DNA from: DATFFO01 sp963772815
GTDB taxonomy: Bacteria > Actinomycetota > Acidimicrobiia > Spongiisociales > ZC4RG35
Reading direction: 5' to 3'
DNA: 64,000 nt
Assembly (NCBI GenBank): GCA_963772815.1
Contig: CAVYYV010000004.1
Coordinates: forward strand, 310,001-374,000
Position 1 is the first letter of the stretch. Every line of letters begins with the position of its first letter. Both the position numbers and the translations under genes were made by a program. A model generated the notes under the pieces. It worked only from the letters and a program-made list of their open reading frames with translations. It made no database searches and had not been told where the DNA came from. Below are positions 56,076-64,000 of this stretch, in pieces.

Positions 56076-56326
56076 GCCCATCGTCAGTGGTGGAAGGCCT
56101 CAAGTCCTACGTGTCGAGCGAGATCCTCGATGGCGAGGACATCGGTCTGGAAGCTTCAACACCCCTAATCGAATGGGGCATCGTCAATTCGATGGAAATC
56201 GCCCGGTTGGTGGCCTTCATCCAGGACCGGTGGGGTGTCGCGATACCCGGCGACATGATCACCCTGGAGCACTTCAAGGATCTCGATTCGATCTCGCGGC
56301 TGATAGTCGAAGAGGATGGCAGATAG
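56072..56326 (+). CDS. Discrete acyl/peptidyl carrier protein
   Basis: 84 aa from a GTG at 56072 that overlaps the adenylation-gene stop (GTGA) and has AGGAG seven bases upstream. It has the carrier-protein four-helix pattern, with the phosphopantetheine Ser in GIVNSMEIARL. This Ser-Met-Glu type motif is typical of stand-alone carriers that work with discrete adenylation enzymes. It would hold the prolyl group while the dehydrogenase oxidises it, then pass the product to the KS of the next gene, whose start overlaps its stop by 11 bases. Confidence 0.85.
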   Translation: MSPSSVVEGLKSYVSSEILDGEDIGLEASTPLIEWGIVNSMEIARLVAFIQDRWGVAIPGDMITLEHFKDLDSISRLIVEEDGR

Positions 56327-58685
56327 TGCGCGGTCACGGCACCGTGGAGTGGGCCGGGGTGGAGAGGCGGCAAACTTGATTGGTGCGGTGGCCAGGGAGC
56401 CGATCGCCATCGTGGGCATCGGATGCCGGTTCCCCGGCGCGGCCGGGCCCGAGCAGTTCTGGGATTTGCTGTGTGCCGGCCGCGACGCTGTTGGGCCGGT
56501 ACCGCCGGGCCGGTGGGATGCCGCCGGGCTTGATGACGCCGACCCGGACCCGGCCGGCAGCGTTCCCACCCAGGTGGGCGGCTTCCTGGACCAGGTCGAC
56601 GGATTCGACTGGCGAGCCTTCCGGATCCCGCCCCGAGAAGTGAAGTACATGGATCCCCAGCAGCGTCTGTTGCTGGAGGTCGCCTGGGAGGCGCTCGAGG
56701 ACGCCGGGATCCCATTCGAGGAGGTGGCGGGAGAGCCCGTCGGGGTCTACATGTCGATCATGTGGAACGACTACTTGCGGATGCAGTCGCGGCATCCCGA
56801 TCGCCTCAACGGCTACACGACGACCGGAAACGGATTCGCCTTCGCGCCCAGCCGGGTCTCCTACACCTTCGATCTGCGCGGGCCCAGCGTCGCCCTGGAC
56901 GGCGCTTGTGCCGGTTCGCTGGCCTCGATCCACTCCGCTTGCCAAAGCCTGTGGCTGGGGGAGGCGACTTTGGCTCTTGCGGGCGGTGTCAACCTGATGC
57001 TCTCTCCAGACGCGAGCATCATGCTGGCCAAGGCCGGGGTCCTCTCGTCAGTGGGCCGCTGCGCCACCCTCGACGCCGCTGCCGACGGGTTCGTGCGGGG
57101 CGAGGGGGCAGGGATCGTGGTCCTCAAGCCATTGTCGAGCGTCGACCCGTCCGATCGCGTCTATGCCTTGGTGCGGGGTGGGGCGGTGGGTCACAACGGC
57201 CACAACGAATGGATCATGGCGGCGAGCCGATCAGGTCAGGAGGACGCCCTAGCTCGGGCCTACGAACGGGCTGGTGTGGACCCGGCCCGGGTCGACTACG
57301 TGGAGCTGCACGGCACGGGCCTGCCCAAGGGAGATCCCATCGAAGCCGGAGTGGTGGGCCGCTTGCTGGGCAAAGCGCCTGGACGAGCCAATCCTTGTGT
57401 CGTCGGTTCCGTGAAGACCAACATCGGTCACCTCGATTCGGCCGCCGGGATCGCCGGGATCGTCAAGGTGGCGCTGTCCATGTACCACGGGATGATCCCG
57501 CCCTCGTTGCACCTCCAGAACGTCAACCCGGACATCCCGCTCGACGAGTTGGGCCTGGAGCCCGCCCGGTCCCTCGTTTCTTGGCCCGCACAGGATCGGG
57601 CCGCCCTGGCCGGCGTGACGGCGATATCCATGTCGGGTATCAACGCTCACGTGGTCATGGAGGGGCCGCCGACGTTGGAGCACTCCGCACCATCCGAAGC
57701 CGGGCAGGTGACCGTCTTGCCCCTTTCCGCCCACAGCAGGGGCGCCCTGTCGGCCCTTGCCGAGGCGCTCGCCGCACAGATTCGAGACGATGAGCAGACG
57801 TCCATACCCGACCTCTGCTACGCCGCAGCCAGGAGAAGGACCCACCGAGACAACCGGATGGCCGTTGCATTTCGATCGAGATCAGACTTGATCGAGAAGC
57901 TCGACGCCTACCCGCGGGGCGCCACCCCGGAGGCAGTCTTCCCCGGTGACCAACAGTCGCCACCTGAGGAGGTGGGCGAAGTGATGGCCGCATGCCTGGA
58001 GTCGACGACCGAGAACGCCGCCATCGATCCGGCCCCTCTGCTGGGCCGCTTCGATACCTTCCTGCTGTCGGAGGCCGTAGCTGCTCTCTATGCGTCGGGT
58101 CACGTCATCGATTGGGCTTCGGTGTACCCGGAGGGAAGGCACGTGGCATTCCCCCTCGTTCGTTGGGACCGGGAGCGCTTCTGGTTGGATTGGCTCGAGC
58201 CGGCACCCTCGCACGACGCCGAGGGCGGACGACTACCCGAATCGGGATCGGCCCCCGCCGGTGCAAGCTCCCTGGTGGCGGAGATTCGCCAGGCCCCGGA
58301 CTCCGACCGCCGAAGACTGGTCGAGTCTCACCTGCGCACCCGCGTGGCCGGGGTCTTGGGCCTGGGGAAGCCAGATACGCTGGGCCTCGAAGACAGGCTG
58401 TTCGACGTTGGGCTGAATTCGCTTTCGGCAGTCGAGCTCGTGGGAGCCTTGCAGACCGATCTGGGGCGTCCCCTTCCCGCCACGCTTGCGTTCGAATACC
58501 CGTCCATATCCCAACTCGCCGGGTTTGTCATCGACGAGTTGGCCGTATCCGAGACTGTCCGGCTCGGACAGCCCGTCGTGGAGGGGTCTGGGCCCGGGTC
58601 GCTGTCAGAGAGACTGGACGAGATGTCCGACGACGAAGCGGAAGCGTTGTTGGTGGAGAGATTGAGGGAGTTGCGTAGTGGCTGA
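56316..58685 (+). CDS. Polyketide synthase protein KS-(AT lost)-ACP
   Basis: 789 aa. KS at residues 28-450 with Cys198 (in DGACAGS, where most KS have DTACSSS), His332 (in ELHGTG) and His372 (in IGHLDS), so the catalytic triad is kept. The KS-AT linker follows (about 465-530). Residues 588-626 then match the post-AT linker (LYASGHVIDWASVYPEG, then WDRERFWLDW). The whole acyltransferase that should lie between is missing. The ACP is at about 665-745 with Ser702 in DVGLNSLSAVEL. Start ATG 56316 overlaps the carrier gene; a TTG at 56376 with GGAGAGG upstream is an alternative. It probably accepts the oxidised prolyl starter and needs an AT from elsewhere, such as the next PKS. Confidence 0.85.
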   Translation: MADSARSRHRGVGRGGEAANLIGAVAREPIAIVGIGCRFPGAAGPEQFWDLLCAGRDAVGPVPPGRWDAAGLDDADPDPAGSVPTQVGGFLDQVDGFDWRAFRIPPREVKYMDPQQRLLLEVAWEALEDAGIPFEEVAGEPVGVYMSIMWNDYLRMQSRHPDRLNGYTTTGNGFAFAPSRVSYTFDLRGPSVALDGACAGSLASIHSACQSLWLGEATLALAGGVNLMLSPDASIMLAKAGVLSSVGRCATLDAAADGFVRGEGAGIVVLKPLSSVDPSDRVYALVRGGAVGHNGHNEWIMAASRSGQEDALARAYERAGVDPARVDYVELHGTGLPKGDPIEAGVVGRLLGKAPGRANPCVVGSVKTNIGHLDSAAGIAGIVKVALSMYHGMIPPSLHLQNVNPDIPLDELGLEPARSLVSWPAQDRAALAGVTAISMSGINAHVVMEGPPTLEHSAPSEAGQVTVLPLSAHSRGALSALAEALAAQIRDDEQTSIPDLCYAAARRRTHRDNRMAVAFRSRSDLIEKLDAYPRGATPEAVFPGDQQSPPEEVGEVMAACLESTTENAAIDPAPLLGRFDTFLLSEAVAALYASGHVIDWASVYPEGRHVAFPLVRWDRERFWLDWLEPAPSHDAEGGRLPESGSAPAGASSLVAEIRQAPDSDRRRLVESHLRTRVAGVLGLGKPDTLGLEDRLFDVGLNSLSAVELVGALQTDLGRPLPATLAFEYPSISQLAGFVIDELAVSETVRLGQPVVEGSGPGSLSERLDEMSDDEAEALLVERLRELRSG

Positions 58686-61600
58686 AGTCGGTGGCGGCGG
58701 TCTGTCCCCGCAGAAGCAGGCGATCTTGGCCCTGGAGGAGATGCAGGCACGGCTCGATGCGGCCGAGCGGGCCAGGACAGAGCCGATCGCCATCATCGGC
58801 ATCGGATGCCGTTTCCCCGGAGGTGTATCCGGTCCAGACTCGTTCTGGCGCCTCCTCGAGGAGGAGACCGACGCCATCCGGGAGGTGCCACCCGGACGCT
58901 GGGATCTCGAGACCGTGTACGACCCGGATCCCGACGTGCCCGGCAAGGCCTACACGCGCCACGGAGGGTTCCTCGACGACGTGGACACGTTCGACGCTCA
59001 GTTCTTCGGCATATCACCCCGTGAGGCCGTTGGGCTCGATCCCCAACAACGGCTCCTGCTGGAGGTGAGCTGGGAGGCCCTGGAGAACGCCAACCTGAAT
59101 CCCGACCACCTGACGGGCACGAGGACCGGTGTCTATGTGGGGGTGATGGAGAACGACTACGCCAAGCTCTATCTCCAGAGCGGGGCCGCCGACAGCCTCG
59201 ATGCCTACTACGTGACGGGGAATCACTTCAGCTTCACCGCCGGCCGCATCTCGTATGTGCTCGGCTTGCACGGGCCGTCCGTCGCCATGGACACGGCCTG
59301 CTCCTCATCTCTCGTGGCCCTGCACCTGGCCTGTCAGGGCCTTCGGGCGGGCGAGACGGACCTGGCGCTGGCCGGAGGGGTCAACCTGATGCTCTCGCCC
59401 GAGCTCACCATCACCATGTGCCAGTTCAAGGCCCTGTCTGCCGATGGCCGCTGCAAGACATTCGACGAGTCCGCCGACGGTTTCGGCCAGGGGGAAGGCT
59501 GCGGGATTCTCGTCCTCAAGCGCCTCTCCGATGCGGTAGCGGACGGAGACGACGTGGTCGCCGTCATACGCGGGTCGGCAGTCAACCACGACGGCCCGAG
59601 CGGGGGACTGACCGTCCCGAATGGGCACGCCCAACAGGCCGTGTTGCGTGCGGCGTTGGTCAACGCCGGCGTGCGTCCCGATCAGGTGGGTTACATCGAG
59701 GCCCACGGCACCGGGACATCCCTGGGCGACCCGATCGAGCTGCGCGCCCTTGGAGCCGTCTTCGCCCCGGAGAGGTCTGCAGGAGATCGGCTGCTGGTCG
59801 GATCGGTGAAGACCAACATCGGTCACCTCGACTCGGCGGCCGGTGTGGCAGGCGTGATCAAGGTCGCGCTCGCACTCAGGCACCAGGAGATCCCCGCGCA
59901 CCTGCATCTCAACCAGCTAAACAGCCGGATCGACCTCGACCAGGCGGGCGTCGACATCCCCGTGCGACGAACCGCCTGGCCCGAGCGAGACGGGACCCGG
60001 ATTGGCGGAATCAGCTCGTTCGGGCTCAGCGGCACCAACGCCCACGTGATCTTGGAGCAAGCCCCGGCGGCAGCGCAACCACCGACAGGGGGTGAGGATC
60101 GGCCCCTTCACCTGCTCGGCCTCTCAGCCAAGAGCGAGCCGGCTCTCGCGGAATTGGCCGCCCGCTACGCGGAGCGCCTGGAGTCGGTCGAGCCCGCAGG
60201 GTTGGGCGACGTCTGTGTGATCGCAGGGCAGGGCCGGGCGCATTTCGAGCATCGACTGGCCGTGGTGGGAGCGAAACCGGCCGAAATGATCGATTCTCTG
60301 GCCGCCTTTGCGGCGAATGGCACGACCCCCGGTGTGCAAGGCGGCAGGGCCCGGTCCGAGAGCGCGGAGCGAATTGCCTTCCTCTTCACCGGCCAAGGTG
60401 CCCAATACGTGGGGATGGGCCGACGTCTTTACGAGACCGAGCCCCACTTCCGTGAGGCCATGGACGCCTGTGACGCGATCCTGGGGGACCATCTAGAGCA
60501 GCCGTTGCTGTCGGTGATGTTCTCCGAACAGGGAGATTCGTCACCTCTAGACGACACCGCCTACACACAGCCGGCTTTGTTCTCGCTCGAGTACTCCCTG
60601 GCCCGGTTGTGGCGATCTTGGGGTATCGAGCCTTCGATAGTCATGGGCCACAGCGTGGGCGAATACGCGGCTGCCTGCGTGGCAGGGGTCTTCGGGCTGG
60701 AAGACGGGCTGAGACTGATCGCCGAGAGAGGCCGCCTGATGCAGGCTCTTGCGCAGGATGGTGCCATGGCGGCGGTCCTGGCACCGCTGGAGCAGGTGGA
60801 AGAGGCAGTGGCCGCCACATCCGATCTCGTGTCGGTTGCCGCAGTCAATGGCCCGGAGAGCGTGGTGGTATCCGGTGAGGCGAGGGCCGTCCAATCGATC
60901 GTCCAGAGTCTGGAAGTCCGCAACATCGAGTGCCGGCTTCTCAACGTATCGCACGCCTTTCACTCGCCGTTGATGGACCCGATCCTCGATGCGTTCGCAG
61001 GTGCGGCCGAGGATGTCCATTACTCGTCGCCGCAGATACCCCTGCTCTCCAACATGACCGGCGAAATCGTCGATCGTCAAAGCGTTAGCCTCGGCGCCGG
61101 CTACTGGCGGCGCCATGTGAGTCTCCCTGTTCTATTTTCCGAGGGCATGAGCAAGCTTCACGAGCACGGCTATTCGGCCTTCCTCGAGATCGGGCCCAAC
61201 CCGACTCTCCTCGGGATGGGCAGGCGTTGTGTCCCAGGCGACGATCACCAGCTGTGGCTGCCATCCCTCCGCCGGGACCGGGACGACTGGGAGCAGATGA
61301 TCGCCACGATGGGTAGCCTCTTCGTGGCCGGTCGAGAGCTCGACTGGGAGGCGCTTGAGGGCGGCCGCGGCCCTCGTCGGGATGTCAAGCTCCCCACCTA
61401 CCCGTTCCAGCGGCAGCGCTACTGGATCTTGGACGAGTCGGGACCTCGGGGAGCGTCACGCCCCGGACGTCGGGACGGCCATCCCCTCCTGGGAGATCGG
61501 TTGGCCTCTCCGCTGGACGACATCCAGTTCGAAGGCTTCCTCTCGACCGAGAGTGCCCCATATCTGATCGATCACCAGGTGCTCGGCACGGCGGTGGTGC

Positions 61601-64000
61601 CCGGCACCGCCCTTTTGGAGATGGCGCTGGCGGGCGCCGGAGCCGCCCTGGGCGAAGACCACGAGCTGGCCGATGTGTCCATCCGCCAGGCTCTGGTCCT
61701 CGATGGACCCGATCCGAAACGCGTCCAAACCATCGTCACGACCGACGAGGGAGATGCCTCGTTCCGCGTCCTGAGCGAGGCCGAGGACGGCTCGTGGCTC
61801 CTCCATGCCACGGGCCGGATCGCCCCGCCGAGCGCAGGCTCGCAAGGCGACTCCCTGGACCTGAGCGACCTACGGCGTCGGTTCTCCAACCAGATCGATC
61901 CGGAGCGTTTCTACCAGAGCCTGCGAGACCTGGGGCTCGAATACGGGTCGGCTTTTCGGGGCCTCCAGGGCTTGTGGGTAGACGGCGAAGAGGTATTGGG
62001 CCAGGTTCGGCTCCCCGAAAGTGTGATGGGCGGGTTCGCTTATCTGGCCCACCCGGCCATGCTCGATGCCGCTCTGCAGTGCGCCCTGGCGTCGACGGAG
62101 CTCTCCTCTGCATACCTGCCGGTCGGTCTGGGACGGTTCCGGGCACACACAGATCTTTCCGGTTCCCTATGGGCCCTGGCGAAGCGGGTCTCGGACGAGG
62201 GAGGCGGCGAGATACTCACCTTCGACGTGCTGGTCCTCGATGAGCGGGGCGCGGTGCGGGCCGAAGTCGACGGGCTCCAGCTGCGGCGCGCCTCACAGGC
62301 GAGCCTGCAGCGTCTCTCACAACCCCGCATGGACGACTGGCTCTACGAAGTGGCATGGGAGCCAGTCCCGCTGGACGATGAGGCCTCGGGCCCGCCGGCG
62401 GGGGCGTGGCTGGTCTTTGGCGACGGAAACGGTTTGGGCGAGTCACTCACAGAGGGGCTTCGAGCGGAAGGATCGAGGGTCGTATCCGTGACCGCGGGGG
62501 CGGGCTGGTCGCAGGCGGACACCGGTAGCTGCACGATCGACTTCGCTTCGCCCGAGCATTTCCAGCGCATTGTCGCCGAGGTCAGCGAGAGAGCGGGGTC
62601 GGTGGCGGGAGCGGTGTATCTGTCGGGCCTCGACGAGGAGGAGATGTCCGGTGATGCCGGCCTGCAGGCCACGGTCGGCGCCCTGTACCTACTACAAGCT
62701 CTTGCCTCCGTGGGTGCTGCTGGTTCGCCTGGGCTGTGGCTCGTCACGAGAGGTGCACAATCCGTGGGCAGCGATGCCGGACTGCCTGGCCTCACCCAAT
62801 CACCCCTATGGGGTCTGGGAGCCGTGGCATCTTCGGAGCACCCGGAGCTGGCATGTGTCAGGGTGGACCTGGACCCTTGGCAGGAGGGTGGGGCACGAAC
62901 CGACGGCGAGCGCCTGATGGCCGAGATCGAATCGGGCTCACAAGAGAGCCAGGTGGCGTTCCGGAAGGATCAGCGTTTCGTGGCTCGCCTCATTCGCGGT
63001 GGGTTCCACGATGAGAGGGACACCCTCGAGATCCCTTCCGAGGGCGCCTACTTCCTGGATGTAGGGTCCCCGGGTCTTCTCGACAGCCTGGTTCTCCGGG
63101 AGATGCCCCGTCGGGCGCCGGCCCAGGGAGAGGTCGAGATCCAGGTGGCGGCCATAGGCCTCAACTTCAAGGACGTCCTCAAGGCGTTGGGAAAGTATCC
63201 GGTCCAGGGCAGCCCGCTGGGCGACGAGTGTGCGGGTGTCGTCACGGCCGTTGGAGAGGGTGTGACGGGAGTTGAGGTGGGCGATCGAGTGGGGGCGGTC
63301 GCCTACGGCAGCTTCCGGTCCCACGTAGTGACCCGGGCCGATCTCATCTTCCACCTGCCGAGCGGACTCGACTTCGAGAGGGCCGCCGCCTTCCCGATCA
63401 CATACCTCACTGCCGCCTACACGCTCCAACACCTCGCCCGTCTCGGGCGTGGCCAGAAGGTCCTGATTCACGCCGGAGCAGGCGGTGTCGGGTTGATGGC
63501 GGTCCACCTCGCTCAGCGGGCCGGAGCCGAAATCTTCGCCACGGCCGGCTCACCCGCAAAGCGTGCCTTTCTGCGATCACTCGGTGTACGGCACGTCATG
63601 GATTCGCGCACGCTCGACTATGTGGGCGAGGTGATGGAGCTGACAGACGGGGCAGGTGTCGACGTCGTACTCAACTCCCTGGCGGGGGACAACATCCCGG
63701 CCAGCCTTTCGCTCACCGCTCGGGGAGGCTGTTTCCTCGAAATCGGCAGGACCGGGGTTCTCGAAACCGCCGATGTGGCCGCTCGCAGGCCGGATGTCGT
63801 GTACCACCCCTTCTACCTGGGTGATGTGATCGAGTCGGACCCGGGTTTGATCCGCCAGATGCTGGCGGGGGTGCCCGAGCTGATCCTGGCGGGCGACCCT
63901 GGCCGGCTCCCCATGCGCTCGTTCCTTCTCCAGGACGCCAGGGCAGCATTCCGGTTCATGGGCCAGGCCAAGCACATGGGAAAGATCGTGGTGTCCAGCT
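58678..64000 (+). CDS. Type I polyketide synthase KS-AT-DH-ER, runs off the window
   Basis: At least 1774 codons, open to the right edge, from a GTG at 58678 with GGGAG seven bases upstream and an 8-base overlap with the previous gene. A docking helix (QAILALEEMQARLDAAERA) precedes the KS (58780-60060; DTACSSS with Cys208, EAHGTGT and IGHLDS). The AT (about 60370-61290) has GHSVGEY (Ser659) and HAFH (759-762), which predicts malonyl-CoA. The DH (about 61480-62320) has H966 in HQVLGTAVVPG and Asp1130 in HPAMLDAALQ. After a structural region, the ER (about 63080-64000) has LNFKDVL and the NADPH loop HAGAGGVGLM. A KR and ACP are expected beyond the edge. This is a reducing module. Confidence 0.95.
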   Translation, partial: MAEVGGGGLSPQKQAILALEEMQARLDAAERARTEPIAIIGIGCRFPGGVSGPDSFWRLLEEETDAIREVPPGRWDLETVYDPDPDVPGKAYTRHGGFLDDVDTFDAQFFGISPREAVGLDPQQRLLLEVSWEALENANLNPDHLTGTRTGVYVGVMENDYAKLYLQSGAADSLDAYYVTGNHFSFTAGRISYVLGLHGPSVAMDTACSSSLVALHLACQGLRAGETDLALAGGVNLMLSPELTITMCQFKALSADGRCKTFDESADGFGQGEGCGILVLKRLSDAVADGDDVVAVIRGSAVNHDGPSGGLTVPNGHAQQAVLRAALVNAGVRPDQVGYIEAHGTGTSLGDPIELRALGAVFAPERSAGDRLLVGSVKTNIGHLDSAAGVAGVIKVALALRHQEIPAHLHLNQLNSRIDLDQAGVDIPVRRTAWPERDGTRIGGISSFGLSGTNAHVILEQAPAAAQPPTGGEDRPLHLLGLSAKSEPALAELAARYAERLESVEPAGLGDVCVIAGQGRAHFEHRLAVVGAKPAEMIDSLAAFAANGTTPGVQGGRARSESAERIAFLFTGQGAQYVGMGRRLYETEPHFREAMDACDAILGDHLEQPLLSVMFSEQGDSSPLDDTAYTQPALFSLEYSLARLWRSWGIEPSIVMGHSVGEYAAACVAGVFGLEDGLRLIAERGRLMQALAQDGAMAAVLAPLEQVEEAVAATSDLVSVAAVNGPESVVVSGEARAVQSIVQSLEVRNIECRLLNVSHAFHSPLMDPILDAFAGAAEDVHYSSPQIPLLSNMTGEIVDRQSVSLGAGYWRRHVSLPVLFSEGMSKLHEHGYSAFLEIGPNPTLLGMGRRCVPGDDHQLWLPSLRRDRDDWEQMIATMGSLFVAGRELDWEALEGGRGPRRDVKLPTYPFQRQRYWILDESGPRGASRPGRRDGHPLLGDRLASPLDDIQFEGFLSTESAPYLIDHQVLGTAVVPGTALLEMALAGAGAALGEDHELADVSIRQALVLDGPDPKRVQTIVTTDEGDASFRVLSEAEDGSWLLHATGRIAPPSAGSQGDSLDLSDLRRRFSNQIDPERFYQSLRDLGLEYGSAFRGLQGLWVDGEEVLGQVRLPESVMGGFAYLAHPAMLDAALQCALASTELSSAYLPVGLGRFRAHTDLSGSLWALAKRVSDEGGGEILTFDVLVLDERGAVRAEVDGLQLRRASQASLQRLSQPRMDDWLYEVAWEPVPLDDEASGPPAGAWLVFGDGNGLGESLTEGLRAEGSRVVSVTAGAGWSQADTGSCTIDFASPEHFQRIVAEVSERAGSVAGAVYLSGLDEEEMSGDAGLQATVGALYLLQALASVGAAGSPGLWLVTRGAQSVGSDAGLPGLTQSPLWGLGAVASSEHPELACVRVDLDPWQEGGARTDGERLMAEIESGSQESQVAFRKDQRFVARLIRGGFHDERDTLEIPSEGAYFLDVGSPGLLDSLVLREMPRRAPAQGEVEIQVAAIGLNFKDVLKALGKYPVQGSPLGDECAGVVTAVGEGVTGVEVGDRVGAVAYGSFRSHVVTRADLIFHLPSGLDFERAAAFPITYLTAAYTLQHLARLGRGQKVLIHAGAGGVGLMAVHLAQRAGAEIFATAGSPAKRAFLRSLGVRHVMDSRTLDYVGEVMELTDGAGVDVVLNSLAGDNIPASLSLTARGGCFLEIGRTGVLETADVAARRPDVVYHPFYLGDVIESDPGLIRQMLAGVPELILAGDPGRLPMRSFLLQDARAAFRFMGQAKHMGKIVVSS

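Overview
The window is GC-rich DNA, densely packed on both strands, with many GTG and some TTG starts and long runs of overlapping stop/start codons (ATGA, GTGA, TGATG). Gene content points to a free-living heterotrophic member of the Actinomycetota: an AdnA/AdnB-type helicase-nuclease pair, homodimeric pyruvate dehydrogenase E1, a Mug glycosylase and a RecB-family Cas4-like nuclease. An Acidimicrobiia-like lineage is my best guess, but this is inference from gene content only.

Layout. 1-6.8 kb holds the tail of an ATP-type PEP carboxykinase, a decayed DUF4386 gene, thiamine pyrophosphokinase, an S9 peptidase, phosphofructokinase, an ATP-grasp enzyme and an NfuA-like Fe-S protein. 6.87-18.9 kb is one tightly coupled eight-gene operon: secreted/membrane protein, ABC ATPase, ABC permease, a coiled-coil protein with a Gly-Gln repeat, MoxR ATPase, DUF58, a BatA-like VWA protein and a large double-VWA protein. 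It looks like an envelope or chaperone machine. 18.9-21.5 kb has mug, small membrane proteins and a thioesterase. 21.5-26.8 kb is a second coupled run: MogA, XdhC, CoxG, a cupredoxin lipoprotein, a beta-helix lipoprotein fused to a PLDc_N membrane domain, and a NirK-like multicopper oxidase. It joins molybdenum-enzyme maturation genes to extracytoplasmic copper proteins.

26.8-48.3 kb carries a JAMM peptidase coupled to a rhodanese-ThiF/MoeB enzyme, an HD-GYP signalling protein with extracellular cadherin-like repeats, aceE, a B12-type radical SAM protein with a CCSEP tail, plsB, dtd, and a plsY-adnB-adnA block. An IS110-family element with a structured 5' leader (candidate bridge RNA) and glutamate dehydrogenase follow. 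48.3-53.2 kb has a RecB-family nuclease, about 1 kb of hairpin-rich non-coding DNA, and a PH/SHOCT protein plus acyl-CoA ligase bracketed by two copies of a dispersed repeat.

53.2-64.0 kb, running off the right edge, is the start of a polyketide cluster and the most interesting part. It encodes an acyl-CoA-dehydrogenase homologue, a stand-alone adenylation enzyme whose hand-read specificity residues fit L-proline, a discrete carrier protein, a KS-ACP protein from which the AT has been lost, and a reducing KS-AT-DH-ER type I PKS. The first three are the known set for making a prolyl-carrier and oxidising it to a pyrroline or pyrrole starter, as in prodiginine, pyoluteorin and anatoxin-type pathways. 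The gene order dehydrogenase-adenylation-carrier-PKS resembles the anatoxin-type order, but the AT-less KS-ACP between carrier and PKS appears unusual. No tRNA, rRNA or CRISPR array was recognised.
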